A stretch of 64,000 nt of DNA from assembly GCA_021647205.1 (NCBI GenBank), contig JAKIVD010000003.1, forward strand, positions 124,001-188,000, given 5' to 3'. Made by a program: the position numbers and the translations under genes. The notes below the pieces were generated by a model, which was not told the DNA's origin, did not search any database, and was given only the letters and a program-made list of their open reading frames with translations. Positions 34,118 through 43,248 of this stretch are shown here, in pieces (the first letter of the stretch is position 1; every line of letters starts with the position of its first letter). The DNA is from Bacteroidales bacterium. Lineage in GTDB: Bacteria > Bacteroidota > Bacteroidia > Bacteroidales > F082.

Positions 34118-34210
34118 GTTGAAACCTTCTGGGCACTTTCACGTAATAATTTAAAAATGTCGCTGATTGTTAACGAAATATATTTATTTTTGCATAAATT
34201 AAAATTTGAC

Positions 34211-34225
34211 GCAATTGACAATTGC
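34211..34225. promoter_or_regulatory. perfect palindrome GCAATTGACAATTGC over the -33 region
   Basis: A 7-bp inverted repeat with one central base, overlapping the TTG of the promoter for the OmpA/TPR gene. Its symmetry and position fit a dimeric regulator binding site; no regulator gene is adjacent. Confidence 0.45.
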
Positions 34226-34253
34226 ATTGTTAAAAAAATTATACTTATATTTG
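34222..34253 (+). promoter_or_regulatory. promoter of the OmpA/TPR outer-membrane protein gene
   Basis: TTG (34222-34224), 21-base spacer and a perfect -7 TATATTTG (34246-34253), 36 bases before the ATG. The surrounding sequence is strongly AT-rich, suggesting a well-expressed gene. Confidence 0.55.
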
Positions 34254-34288
34254 TACTTAATAAAAAATTACACGTAAAAATTTGAACC

Positions 34289-36802
34289 ATGAAAAAAGTT
34301 TATTTTAATCTGATGCGCATTGCACTCTTTGGCTTTATTCTCTCACTCCCGCTCGCTTTTTATGCCCAGGATGACGGCGCAGAAAAAGAAAAAAAGGAAA
34401 AGAATAACTCCGCCTTCTCACCTTACTGGTATTTACAGGGCGATCTTGGCCCAACATTCTCGCATGCCGACCTTTCGACCTATGGGCTTGCCCCTGATTT
34501 TAAACATGTTGGCATCAACGGCCAACTGGGTTTTGGCCGTCAGTTAAGCAGGGTATGGAGCGCTTACCTTAATTTCGAGCGTGGTTTTTTTAACGGTGAA
34601 AAGTCCGGCATCGTCCCCAAGAACTTTGGTGGTGGCGCAGTAAAGGACCTCAGTTTCAACAATGATTACTATGGTGGAAATATTAATATTGGCGTTAACC
34701 TCTCAAACTGGCTTGGCGGTTACAAGGACCGTTTGGTCAATATTGGTATTCATGCAGGTTATGGACAGGTTCAATGGAAATCAAGAACATACGACATGGC
34801 CAATAACGATAAAATTGTAAATAATTTCGGTTATTCATTCAGCAAAGACGAAAACAAAGGACACGGTATTAACGGAAGGAAAATTGCAGCCACGGTTCCC
34901 GTTGGTGCAACCATTAATTTTAATGTGAGTGAAAGATGGGACATTTACGGCGATTATGTGTACACCTGGATGGATACCGATCTTGCCGATGGTATTGTTC
35001 ATGGGGAAGCACAGGTCTTTAACGATGTGTATTCCCATTTCAACATTGGTGCAAGGGTAAAATTTGGCAGCAATAAAATCAAGAAAATGGCTGACAACTT
35101 CGGTGATGTTCAGCTCAACTCAACACCTGATCCGCTTGAAGAAGTGGGCGACTCAGTTGAAGTAACAATTAAAGGCACCTTCCCGCCAAAATATTTTGCC
35201 AAAAATGCTGTGATGTGTTTTACCCCTGTCTTAAAATATGAAGGCGGTGAAACTGCTTTCGAGACCATGAACTTTAAAGGTGAAGATGTTGACGGTGATG
35301 GCACAATGATTAGCTGGGCCAATGGCGGTTCGTTTACTTACACAAAAAAAATACCTTACGATCCGTCAATGGAAAACTCAGAATTGGTCATCAACCCGGT
35401 TGCTTATCAGTACAACGGTGAAGTTTATTCATCATGCGACGGAGCAGCCGGCCAGGGCAAATCTTACACAGCCGATGAAAGAAAACTCGCCGACGGTGTT
35501 ATCCATACTTCAAAATTGCTGAGAAATACCGAACTTGTAGCTTTTGCCCCCGATTATTATGAGAAGGAAACCATCAGCACACAGGAATCCAATATTTACT
35601 TTCAGGTAAATCTGGCTAACCTCAACAAAAACCTTCCGCTCAACAAGGATGCAGATAATAAAACTGCCCTGGAAAATAGCATTGGAGATATTGAAAAAGG
35701 CTGGGTAGTTAAAAATATTACCATCAACGGCTGGGCTTCACCCGAAGGGGAAGAAACCTTCAACGAAGGCCTCTCGCAAAAGAGGGCCGAAACAGCCGAA
35801 AGGTACATCAAAAAGAAAATCAAAAAAGCGGCTAAAAACAATGAATCGATTGAAAAAGATGCAGCCGACAATATGGAGACTGTCTTAACGGCAAACGGCC
35901 CCGACTGGAATGGCTTTATGCGGGCAGTTGAATCCTCTGACATTAAAGACAAGAATGCGATTATCAATGTTATCAATTCTGCAGAGCTTTCACAAAAAGA
36001 AGCCGAGATCAGAAACATGATCTTGATTTATCCTGAACTTGAGCGTGACATCCTGCCCCCCTTGCGCCGTGCAGTTATTGATGTAAATTGCTTTGAGCCG
36101 AAGAAAACCGATGCGCAGATTGCCGAGTACTCAACTGCAAATCCGGGCGAACTCAGCCTGAATGAGCTATTGTACGCAGCAACACTGACCAACGATTTGA
36201 ATACCAAAAAACAGATTTACGCCAATACGATGGAGCGCTATCCAAAATGCTGGAGGGCAAAAGTAAATGCCGCCGGTGTTGAACTGGAACTTGGAAATAC
36301 AGATGGCGCCAAAAGCCTGCTCGCAGAAGCCGAAGCCATTAACCAGAACTCATTTGAAATGGCCAACAACATGGGCAGTGCGTATGCTAAAATGGGTGAT
36401 TATGAAAAAGCTGAAGAATGGTACCTCAAAGCCGAGCAACTGGGTGGCGACGTCAATTACAACCTGGGGATTGTTTACATCCACAAGGGGGATTATGCCT
36501 CTGCCGTCAGCCGCTTAAGTGGTTATAAGTGCGATTTCAACCTTGGACTGGCACAGTTGCGAAACGGTGACTTCGGTGGTGCAGAAAACACTTTCAATTG
36601 TGTTGAACCTAAAGATGGCGACACTTACTATTTGCTTGCCGTTTCAGGTGCACGTCAGGATGACAAAGCCAAAACGCTTGATTACTTAACGAAAGCCATC
36701 AAAACCGATGCAGCTTATAAGGAAAAAGCCGTTATGGATCGTGAGTTCCTGAAATTCTATCATGAAGCTGATTTCCAGGCCTTGGTGGGGAGCAATAAAT
36801 AA
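34289..36802 (+). CDS. outer-membrane protein: barrel, OmpA-like domain and TPR repeats
   Basis: 837 aa. Signal peptide ending SLPLAFYAQ. The N-terminal about 280 residues are a beta-barrel-like region (FSPYWYLQGDLGPTFSHADL; VNIGIHAGYGQVQWKSRTYD). A middle region with Ig-like and OmpA-like character follows; the phrase NITINGWASPEGEETFNEGL then SQKRAETAERYIKKKI is the peptidoglycan-binding OmpA-type motif. The C-terminal about 200 residues are TPR repeats (EMANNMGSAYAKMGDYEKAE). Such proteins are abundant in Bacteroidota outer membranes and tie it to the cell wall. A strong promoter with a palindrome and a terminator flank the gene, so it is a single-gene unit. Confidence 0.83.
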   Translation: MKKVYFNLMRIALFGFILSLPLAFYAQDDGAEKEKKEKNNSAFSPYWYLQGDLGPTFSHADLSTYGLAPDFKHVGINGQLGFGRQLSRVWSAYLNFERGFFNGEKSGIVPKNFGGGAVKDLSFNNDYYGGNINIGVNLSNWLGGYKDRLVNIGIHAGYGQVQWKSRTYDMANNDKIVNNFGYSFSKDENKGHGINGRKIAATVPVGATINFNVSERWDIYGDYVYTWMDTDLADGIVHGEAQVFNDVYSHFNIGARVKFGSNKIKKMADNFGDVQLNSTPDPLEEVGDSVEVTIKGTFPPKYFAKNAVMCFTPVLKYEGGETAFETMNFKGEDVDGDGTMISWANGGSFTYTKKIPYDPSMENSELVINPVAYQYNGEVYSSCDGAAGQGKSYTADERKLADGVIHTSKLLRNTELVAFAPDYYEKETISTQESNIYFQVNLANLNKNLPLNKDADNKTALENSIGDIEKGWVVKNITINGWASPEGEETFNEGLSQKRAETAERYIKKKIKKAAKNNESIEKDAADNMETVLTANGPDWNGFMRAVESSDIKDKNAIINVINSAELSQKEAEIRNMILIYPELERDILPPLRRAVIDVNCFEPKKTDAQIAEYSTANPGELSLNELLYAATLTNDLNTKKQIYANTMERYPKCWRAKVNAAGVELELGNTDGAKSLLAEAEAINQNSFEMANNMGSAYAKMGDYEKAEEWYLKAEQLGGDVNYNLGIVYIHKGDYASAVSRLSGYKCDFNLGLAQLRNGDFGGAENTFNCVEPKDGDTYYLLAVSGARQDDKAKTLDYLTKAIKTDAAYKEKAVMDREFLKFYHEADFQALVGSNK

Positions 36803-36823
36803 AACAAATTTTTTCATGGAAAG

Positions 36824-36853
36824 CCCTGGTCGAGTAATTGACCGGGGTTTTTT
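36824..36853 (+). terminator. terminator of the OmpA/TPR gene
   Basis: CCCTGGTC (36824-36831) pairs with GACCGGGG (36840-36847) over eight bases, one G-T wobble, followed by six T. Confidence 0.85.
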
Positions 36854-36864
36854 AATGGGGTGGC

Positions 36865-37497
36865 CTAAAAAGTGATTCTGTGCACCCCCACTTCGTAATC
36901 CTTTCGGATTACATCTACTATCTTTTGGTAATCCGCTTCCTTTTTTACAAAATCCATTTCATTGGTGTCGATAACCAAAATCCGAAGGTCGGCCTGTTGC
37001 CTGATAAATTCAAAATAACCCTGTTGAATCTTCTCAAGGTATTCATCCTGAATATCCTGTTCGTAAGGTCTGCCACGGTCGCGGATATTTCGTTGCAGGT
37101 TTTGCGTGTCCGCGTACAAATAAACGAACAAATCGGGTTTGGGCAATTGTTGGTGGATAATGTTGAAAAAACGGGTGTAAAGGCTGAATTCATCACCGGC
37201 CAATGTTTTCTTTGCAAAGATAAGCGACTTGATAATGTAATAGTCGGAAATGGTGAATGTTTTGAAAAGGTCGCGGGGGCCGAGTTGGTCTTTCAACTGC
37301 TGAAAGCGGGAGGCCAGAAAAGACATTTCCAGCGGGAAAGCATATTTTTCCGGTTCTTTATAAAACTTGGGCAAAAAGGAATTGTCTTCAAACTGTTCAA
37401 GGATCAGCTTGGCATTGTAATCCTGCGCAATCCGGGTGGACAATGAAGTTTTTCCTGCACCGATATTCCCCTCAATGGCAATAAAATTGTACTTCAT
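36865..37497 (-). CDS. deoxynucleoside kinase
   Basis: 210 aa. Walker A IAIEGNIGAGKTSL (residues 6-19), the substrate-site segment LEQFEDNSFLPKFYKEP (near 33), and the DRG-type motif RDRGRPYEQDI (near 139) place it in the deoxynucleoside kinase (dNK/dCK/dGK) family. It phosphorylates deoxynucleosides for salvage in the cytoplasm; the exact base is not fixed by these motifs. Its start overlaps the folK stop by four bases (ATGA), so the two are coupled. Confidence 0.88.
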   Translation of the reverse strand: MKYNFIAIEGNIGAGKTSLSTRIAQDYNAKLILEQFEDNSFLPKFYKEPEKYAFPLEMSFLASRFQQLKDQLGPRDLFKTFTISDYYIIKSLIFAKKTLAGDEFSLYTRFFNIIHQQLPKPDLFVYLYADTQNLQRNIRDRGRPYEQDIQDEYLEKIQQGYFEFIRQQADLRILVIDTNEMDFVKKEADYQKIVDVIRKDYEVGVHRITF

Positions 37498-38000
37498 ATT
37501 TCCCTTCCCTTTTGTTCATCGAACGGACAGACGCGCAATTCGTCACCGCATCGTTTCAATAAATCATCATTCGACTGCATCAAAACAGGGTGAACAAAAC
37601 CTGCCTCAAGTTCAACCAGCGGAAGCAGGACAAACCGCCTGTCCGCAATCCCGGGGTGGGGGACAATCAATCCCGGCTCATGAATGCACTCCCTGTTAAA
37701 ATACAAAATGTCGATGTCAATTTGCCTGGACGAATACCCCTGAGTTGTGCGTTGTCGCCCCATTTCATTCTCAATTGACAAAACCCGCTTTAACACTTCG
37801 CGTGCCGACAGGCCTGTCTCCACAAGCAGCACCTGGTTTAAAAATCTTTGAGCAGCCCTGAACCCCCAGGGTTCAGATTCATAAACCAACGAAGAGTTGA
37901 GAATATTCCCGACTAATCCGGCCACCTTATGTTCCGCTTTTTGTAAAAATGACAAGCGCGGTTCGATGTTGCTTCCGAACAATAAATATACTTTGTTCAA
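37494..38000 (-). CDS. folK: 2-amino-4-hydroxy-6-hydroxymethyldihydropteridine pyrophosphokinase (HPPK)
   Basis: 168 aa. HPPK signatures: YLLFGSNIEPRLSFLQKAE at the N-terminus, RQIDIDILYFN near residue 91, and VPHPGIADRRFVLLPLVEL near 113. The enzyme transfers pyrophosphate from ATP to the pterin alcohol in folate synthesis. Full length for the family. First gene of a two-gene unit with the deoxynucleoside kinase downstream (four-base overlap). A weak -7-like TAATTTTG lies upstream at 38026-38033. Confidence 0.93.
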   Translation of the reverse strand: MNKVYLLFGSNIEPRLSFLQKAEHKVAGLVGNILNSSLVYESEPWGFRAAQRFLNQVLLVETGLSAREVLKRVLSIENEMGRQRTTQGYSSRQIDIDILYFNRECIHEPGLIVPHPGIADRRFVLLPLVELEAGFVHPVLMQSNDDLLKRCGDELRVCPFDEQKGREI

Positions 38001-38340
38001 AACTGCTGTCCATTTTGCTGTCTCGCAAAATTAGCAAAAGCAAATAAGTACCCCGAAATTTTATTCACTAAATATTAACCAGGACGAATCCTTGCGGTAA
38101 GCTGTTTTTTATGGCTTCTCTGGGTATTCTGCCGTTCTGCTGCCATATCTTTCTTATTCTTCCTGAACAGGTTTTATCAAAAAAAAACATTTTCCTACGG
38201 GAAACTAAAACCGAATTGATAGATTTGTTGTCTGAAAAACAACCGTACCCACAAAAACCTGCAAATTTACGGCTGGAAAAAGAAGAGTGCAGGGATAAAC
38301 CGGTTCGAAAGAATAGCTTTAATATTGTAACCAAGATTTT
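38001..38340. other. 340-base gap between divergent genes, no gene seen
   Basis: Short open frames on both strands lack start signals, conserved motifs and coding-like composition. It holds AT-rich sequence with TAnnTTTG-like elements on the minus strand (38026-38033 and 38261-38268), but neither has a convincing -33 box. Confidence 0.5.
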
Positions 38341-38979
38341 ATGTTAGAAGATGTTTTGCTGATCAAAGACAAGCACAGGATGGCGGCCGCCGAGATTGTG
38401 CAGGTAATCCTGAAACGAAACCATCCAAAATTCATCGTGGCCATTTCCGGCGAGTCGGGTTCGGGGAAATCGGAGCTCACCCATGTCGTGGCCAAAGAAA
38501 TGCGCAAACACGGCATCTTTGCCAAGCCTGTGCACATCGACAATTTTTACAACACCCTGCCCCTTGAGCGCACCCAATGGCGCATCAAAAACGGCATCGA
38601 AAAGGTTGTGGGACCCGGCGAGTACAAATGGGACGAAATTAACCGCGTGATCAACGATTTCAAAAACAGCCGTACTTCATCCATGCCCTGCGTTGACCTG
38701 GTGACCGAGCAGGTGGACACGCTGACAACGGACTTCAAGGATATTGACATGCTGATCATCGACGGCCTGTACGCCATCAATACCCAAGGCATTGACCTGG
38801 CTGTTTTCATCGAGCTCACTTACCACGAAACCAAAAAGGCCCAGAAAGACCGGGGGAAGGAGCCGCAGAACGAATACCGCATGCGGGTGCTGGAACAGGA
38901 ACACCGGCAGGTTCAGCTTCTGAAGCACAAAGCCGATCTGTTTGTGAATATGGATTACAGGCTTGTCCCCGGGGAGTAG
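38341..38979 (+). CDS. uridine-kinase-like P-loop protein
   Basis: 212 aa. Walker A VAISGESGSGKSELTHVV (near residues 33-50), then VHIDNFYNTLPLERTQWR (near 67, the Asp/Tyr substrate motif of the uridine kinase/PRK family) and the Walker B-like MLIIDGLYA (near 135). These mark the uridine kinase/phosphoribulokinase superfamily. The lid region KKAQKDRGKEPQNEYRMRVL is present. It may phosphorylate a nucleoside, but members with this shorter, divergent core often have unproven substrates. Stands alone on the plus strand. Confidence 0.75.
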   Translation: MLEDVLLIKDKHRMAAAEIVQVILKRNHPKFIVAISGESGSGKSELTHVVAKEMRKHGIFAKPVHIDNFYNTLPLERTQWRIKNGIEKVVGPGEYKWDEINRVINDFKNSRTSSMPCVDLVTEQVDTLTTDFKDIDMLIIDGLYAINTQGIDLAVFIELTYHETKKAQKDRGKEPQNEYRMRVLEQEHRQVQLLKHKADLFVNMDYRLVPGE

Positions 38980-39093
38980 TTTCCTCCTTTTGCCGGCGCC
39001 TTTATCAATTGATTTTCCTTTTGTTCCCAAATTGAATGACCCTGGTTTAGCCCGTGCTGTGCCGGTACATGCGGCAGGCCATCACGCCAAGCC

Positions 39094-39801
39094 TCACATT
39101 TCCCGCACATCCACATGCGAACCGCTTTCGTATTGCAGGGCTTTTTCCATTGCCTTGACCAGCACCGGCGCGGCTTTGACGGGATCGGGCATCAGGTCGG
39201 TATAGCGTGCTTGCTGCAGGGTTTTTGCCGAAGGGTATTTTTCCGTTTCTTTAATGCTGTAGATGTAATCCTGCATCTGCGTATCCACCAGTCCGGGGGC
39301 AAGTGCGCTGAAATGGATGTCAGGGTATTCTTTGGCATAAATGTTCATCAGTCGGTCCAAACCGGCTTTCGACATGGAATAAGCACCCCAACCGGGTGTG
39401 CTTCGCAGGGCAGCTCCCGACGATATTCCGACAACTTGTTTAATCTTGACCTTCAGCGAAAAAAGAATATCGAGCAAAACCTTGTTGGCCCAGACGTTGA
39501 CTTCGAACACCCGCTTCATTTCATCCACTGATGTTTCCTCCATAAATTTGATTTCGCCCAGAATACCTGCATTCAGCACCACAAGGTCGAAGCGACCGGC
39601 CTTGTTAAAAAAAGCGGGGACAAGCTTTTCCACAATCTCCAAATGTGTCAGGTCAATGTTGAGATGCTGATAATTTTCAAAGCCTGATAATTCGCTGTTG
39701 TCCCTCCTGCTCATTCCCCAAACCCTGTCGCCTTTTTTCAGAAACTCCAGTGCCAGCCCGTAACCGATACCCGAGCTGGTTCCCGTGATCAGCATGTTCA
39801 T
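39094..39801 (-). CDS. short-chain dehydrogenase/reductase (SDR)
   Basis: 235 aa. Nucleotide-binding TGTSSGIGYGLALEFL at the N-terminus (TGxxxGxG), NAG at residues about 77-79, catalytic Ser in ISSGAALRS and Tyr/Lys in YSMSKAGLDRL (YxxxK). PGLVDTQM near residue 180 closes the site. An NAD(P)-dependent oxidoreductase; substrate unknown. Its start overlaps the upstream MFS transporter's stop by four bases, so the pair is translationally coupled and may handle the same compound. Confidence 0.88.
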   Translation of the reverse strand: MNMLITGTSSGIGYGLALEFLKKGDRVWGMSRRDNSELSGFENYQHLNIDLTHLEIVEKLVPAFFNKAGRFDLVVLNAGILGEIKFMEETSVDEMKRVFEVNVWANKVLLDILFSLKVKIKQVVGISSGAALRSTPGWGAYSMSKAGLDRLMNIYAKEYPDIHFSALAPGLVDTQMQDYIYSIKETEKYPSAKTLQQARYTDLMPDPVKAAPVLVKAMEKALQYESGSHVDVREM

Positions 39802-41330
39802 GGTTGATGAAGTTTTTTTTGTTTGTTGGGATCGTCCACATCATTGACCAGCAGGGTTAAGAAACCGGCGAGGATCATCGAGGCACCGCCAAGTACCAGT
39901 GCATAAATCGGTTCTCCGTCGGCAATGGTTTTCACAAAAAAGCCAAGGATGCTGGCCGCCAGAATTTGGGGGATCACGATGAAAAAGTTGAATATTCCCA
40001 TATAAACCCCCAGTTTGTGTTGCGGCAGCGAACCCGTGAGGATGGCATAAGGCATGGCCAGAATGCTGGCCCAGGCCAGCCCCACACCCACCATCGAGAT
40101 GATCAGCAGTTTGGGGTCATGGAAAAAATAAACGGATATCAACCCCAGTCCACCGACCACCAGCGCGATGAGGTGGGTGATCTTACGGTTCGTGTATTTG
40201 GCAAGAACGGGCAACAGAAAAGCGACCACCGCAGCAAAACCGTTGTAAACGGCAAACATTATCCCAACCCAGTTGGCACCGGTGTTGAACAACTCCGACC
40301 TGGAATCGGTAGTGCCGTAAATGTGGCTGGTTACGGCAGCCGTTGTGTAAATCCACATGGCAAACAGGGCAAACCACGAAAAAAACTGGACAACGGCCAG
40401 TTGTTTCATGGTGGCCGGCATTTTGAACAGGTCGTTGATCACATCCACAAATCCGTTTTTTTCTTTTCCCGCGCTGATCAACGAACCGGTCAAAAGCTGA
40501 ACCAGCCCGAAAACCATCAGGCCGAATCCGAGAATGTACAATTCGGCTTCCAGGTCAAAATAATAGACCAGCCATGCCAGGACCGCCCCGCCGGTGAGCC
40601 AGAAAACACTGCTTTTCAGAAAACGTCCTGCGGGGAGTATTTCATCAGCTTCTTTTTCAATCTGCAATCGTTCTGCCTTTTCCTCCGCAAAAGCTTTCAG
40701 TTCTTCGGGCGCGTACTCTTTGGTTCGTAAAACGGTCCAGAGTACGGCAACAAAAAAAATGGCGCCCCCGATATAGAACGAATATTTTACCGAGGGAGGG
40801 ATTACCCCCTCGGGAGCGGTGTTGGCCATTCCCAGCCAGTTGGTCAGCATGTAAGGCAGTGCCGAAGCCACCACCGCACCGGTTCCGATAAAAAAGCTTT
40901 GCATGGCAAAGCCTTTGGTGCGTTGCTCCGAAGGCAGCATGTCGCCCACAAAAGCCCGGAACGGCTCCATGGAAATGTTGATGGAAGCATCCATAATCCA
41001 GAGCATGCCTGCAGCAATCCATAAGACAGGGGAGTTGGGCATTAAAAATAAAGCCAGGGAAGCAAGTATGGCGCCCACGAGAAAATAGGGCCGTCTTCTG
41101 CCGAAGCGGTTCCAGGTGTTGTCGCTCATGTGCCCGATGATGGGCTGGATGATCAAACCCGTTACGGGCGCCGCTATCCACAAAATGGGGATGTCTTCAA
41201 CCTGGGCCCCCAGGGTTTCAAAAATACGGCTGACATTGGCGTTCTGCAGGGCAAAACCGAATTGAATGCCCAGAAACCCCACACTCATATTCCAGATTTT
41301 CCAAAAGCTTAAGCGTGGTTTTGTTCTCAT
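39798..41330 (-). CDS. MFS transporter, SLC45/sucrose-type family
   Basis: 510 aa from the ATG at 41330; the extension to 41489 is unrelated low-quality sequence. About twelve transmembrane helices. The helix 2-3 loop DNTWNRFGRRRPYFLVGA is the RxGRRRP signature of SLC45/GPH-like sugar transporters. PFRAFVGDMLPSEQRTKGFA (near 145) and WAGILAMPYAILTGSLPQ-type sequence (near 430) fit this family. Likely a proton-coupled sugar carrier in the inner membrane. Coupled to the downstream SDR gene by a four-base overlap. Confidence 0.83.
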   Translation of the reverse strand: MRTKPRLSFWKIWNMSVGFLGIQFGFALQNANVSRIFETLGAQVEDIPILWIAAPVTGLIIQPIIGHMSDNTWNRFGRRRPYFLVGAILASLALFLMPNSPVLWIAAGMLWIMDASINISMEPFRAFVGDMLPSEQRTKGFAMQSFFIGTGAVVASALPYMLTNWLGMANTAPEGVIPPSVKYSFYIGGAIFFVAVLWTVLRTKEYAPEELKAFAEEKAERLQIEKEADEILPAGRFLKSSVFWLTGGAVLAWLVYYFDLEAELYILGFGLMVFGLVQLLTGSLISAGKEKNGFVDVINDLFKMPATMKQLAVVQFFSWFALFAMWIYTTAAVTSHIYGTTDSRSELFNTGANWVGIMFAVYNGFAAVVAFLLPVLAKYTNRKITHLIALVVGGLGLISVYFFHDPKLLIISMVGVGLAWASILAMPYAILTGSLPQHKLGVYMGIFNFFIVIPQILAASILGFFVKTIADGEPIYALVLGGASMILAGFLTLLVNDVDDPNKQKKLHQP

Positions 41331-41551
41331 AAAGTCGAATTTTAAAGGCCGAAAATAAGTGAAATTCAAATGCAAAAGTTTTTTCTGCTCGTGTTTTCCG
41401 CGATATTTTTGTTGGAAAAGGCTGCTGGACAGCTTGTTTATATTGGGCTTTCTGTTTGCAATCGTTTGCAATAATATTTCAGGGTTCAATTTTTTAACCG
41501 CTTGTCAAGGGGGATTCGAACAAAAGCCGTGAGCCAGTTTTTCGGATTCTT

Positions 41552-41559
41552 TATTTTTG
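41552..41559 (+). promoter_or_regulatory. -7 element of the DUF481 gene
   Basis: TATTTTTG matches TAnnTTTG and lies 26 bases before the ATG. No clear TTG -33 box. Confidence 0.4.
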
Positions 41560-41584
41560 CCACATTAATCGCCTAAACCAACTG

Positions 41585-42616
41585 ATGGACAAGCGCTGTA
41601 CATTCTTGATTCTCATATTGATTTTAATCAGCCTGGCTGTCAGGGCGCAGAAAATAGACACCATCTATCACATCAACAGCAATGTGCTTACCGGTGATTT
41701 TAAGAAGATGGAATACGGTGTGGTCACCTGGAAAATGGACGGGATGGGGACCATCAGCCTGGAAGAAGTAAAAGTGAACACCATTAAATCGCCCAAGCAA
41801 TTTGAGATCAAATTAAAAAACGGGTTTATTTATTTCGGTTCCCTCGACACTTCCGGTTATGACAGAAAGATTAATGTTGTCCTCACCAATGGCAGGGAAT
41901 TGATTGACCTTGATGAAATCGTGGAGATTTATCCCATCCGACGTAGTTTCTGGCTCCGTACCAGCGGAAATTTCAGCCTCGGGGCTAATTATTCAAAAGG
42001 TAGTAGCGTGGCTACGGTCGCCTTTTCCGGTAACCTGAACTACAGAAAACGAAAATCAAGCTATTACTTTTCCTGGGACAACAACAACACTTTTCAGGCC
42101 GATACCCTGAGTGCAACAAAAGCCAACGCTTCCATTGCATGGGAACGCTTAGTCAGGAAAAAATGGTCAATGGGTACAATCCTGGGCACTAGCAATAACT
42201 CTGAGCTGGGGAACAAACTCAGGATTGACTTCACCGTGTTAGGAATTCTTGATATAGTTTACAACAACTGGACAAGGTTCTATTCGGCTGCCGGTCTGAG
42301 TGTTCAGCGGGAAACCCCTTACGATACTTCCGGGGTTTCGAATGACCTGGCAGGTATTGTTACCCTCATCTGGAAAGTTTATAAATACACGAACCCGAAA
42401 ATATGGGTGGACGCTGACATCAGCTATGTTCCCTATTTCACTTCGGCGGGCAGGTACAGGCTAAATTTAAACTTAAGCCCGAAAGTCAGCATCATAGGCA
42501 ACGACATGAAAATAGGGTTTAGGTTTTATTATACTTACGACAACAAACCCACTTCCATTTTAGCGGCTACTGACGACTGGGGCATCAATCTCGAAATCAC
42601 CTATTCGCTACATTAG
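41585..42616 (+). CDS. DUF481 outer-membrane protein
   Basis: 343 aa. Signal peptide MDKRCTFLILILILISLAVRAQ. An N-terminal beta-sandwich (about 25-118; VLTGDFKKMEYGVVTWKMDG) precedes a beta-barrel of alternating strands (FWLRTSGNFSLGANYSKGSS; NYRKRKSSYYFSWDNNNTFQ) ending in a strand with terminal SLH. This matches DUF481 (YdiY-like, salt-induced outer membrane protein). Function unproven. It starts an apparent plus-strand run with rnpA, 21 bases downstream. Confidence 0.83.
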   Translation: MDKRCTFLILILILISLAVRAQKIDTIYHINSNVLTGDFKKMEYGVVTWKMDGMGTISLEEVKVNTIKSPKQFEIKLKNGFIYFGSLDTSGYDRKINVVLTNGRELIDLDEIVEIYPIRRSFWLRTSGNFSLGANYSKGSSVATVAFSGNLNYRKRKSSYYFSWDNNNTFQADTLSATKANASIAWERLVRKKWSMGTILGTSNNSELGNKLRIDFTVLGILDIVYNNWTRFYSAAGLSVQRETPYDTSGVSNDLAGIVTLIWKVYKYTNPKIWVDADISYVPYFTSAGRYRLNLNLSPKVSIIGNDMKIGFRFYYTYDNKPTSILAATDDWGINLEITYSLH

Positions 42617-42637
42617 TATTTCCTAACGAAAAAAAAG

Positions 42638-43030
42638 TTGAGACAAACATTCGGCAAAAACGAAAGGCTGCACAGCAAAAAGCAAATCAACAGGCTTTTT
42701 AAGGAAGGTGGTTCCTTTTTTACTTATCCTTTTAAAGTACTGTTTCATACGGGAAGTAAGGATGAAACGGAACTTCCTCAAATCCTTATCAGTGTTTCCA
42801 AAAGAAATTTCAAAAAAGCCGTTGACCGCAACAAAGTCAAACGGCTGGTGCGCGAAGCTTACCGGAAAAACAAATCGGAACTGCTGTCATCCTCAAGCAA
42901 AAACAAAACAGCCATGACGATCGGGCTTATCTATACGGCCAAAACAATCCTTCCCTACGCTGAAATAGAAACGAAAATAATCCTAATTTTGCAGCGCTTA
43001 ACCAAAGGGGATGCGGAAACTGCTGGGTGA
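42638..43030 (+). CDS. rnpA: ribonuclease P protein component (TTG start)
   Basis: 130 aa starting at a TTG, since no ATG or GTG occurs in frame before the conserved [19 protein letters not shown]. The RNase P signature [20 protein letters not shown] (near residues 53-72) is the RNA-binding RNR motif. The protein helps the M1 RNA cut the 5' leader from pre-tRNAs. The end overlaps yidD by 20 bases, the common rnpA-yidD arrangement. rpmH, which often precedes rnpA in other phyla, is 19 kb away here. Confidence 0.92.
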   Translation: MRQTFGKNERLHSKKQINRLFKEGGSFFTYPFKVLFHTGSKDETELPQILISVSKRNFKKAVDRNKVKRLVREAYRKNKSELLSSSSKNKTAMTIGLIYTAKTILPYAEIETKIILILQRLTKGDAETAG

Positions 43031-43232
43031 ATTCTTTGTATTGCTTATTCGTGTTTATCAATACACATTGTCCCCCTTTATTGGCAGGTCGTGCCGTTAC
43101 ACACCAACTTGTTCGGTGTATAGTGTTGAGGCCATCAGAAAACACGGCCCTTTCAAAGGCGGGTGGATGGCTTTGAAACGAATCGGATCTTGCAATCCCT
43201 GGGGGGGAAGTGGTTACGATCCTGTTCCTTAA
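43011..43232 (+). CDS. yidD: membrane protein insertion efficiency factor YidD
   Basis: 73 aa. The conserved core [20 protein letters not shown] and [19 protein letters not shown] contains the paired cysteines (Cys28, Cys34) and the terminal [15 protein letters not shown] motif. YidD helps YidC insert membrane proteins. It overlaps rnpA by 20 bases. YidC itself is not in this window. Confidence 0.95.
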   Translation: MRKLLGEFFVLLIRVYQYTLSPFIGRSCRYTPTCSVYSVEAIRKHGPFKGGWMALKRIGSCNPWGGSGYDPVP

Positions 43233-43248
43233 AATAAAAATATTAATC

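Noticed and set aside
38111-38347. 78-aa plus-strand frame in the gap before the uridine-kinase-like gene
   Set aside because: Overlaps the next gene's start, no recognisable motif or ribosome site; likely chance.
39966-40730. 254-aa plus-strand open frame opposite the SLC45-like transporter
   Set aside because: His/Gln/Asn-rich nonsense sequence; the minus-strand transporter is well supported.
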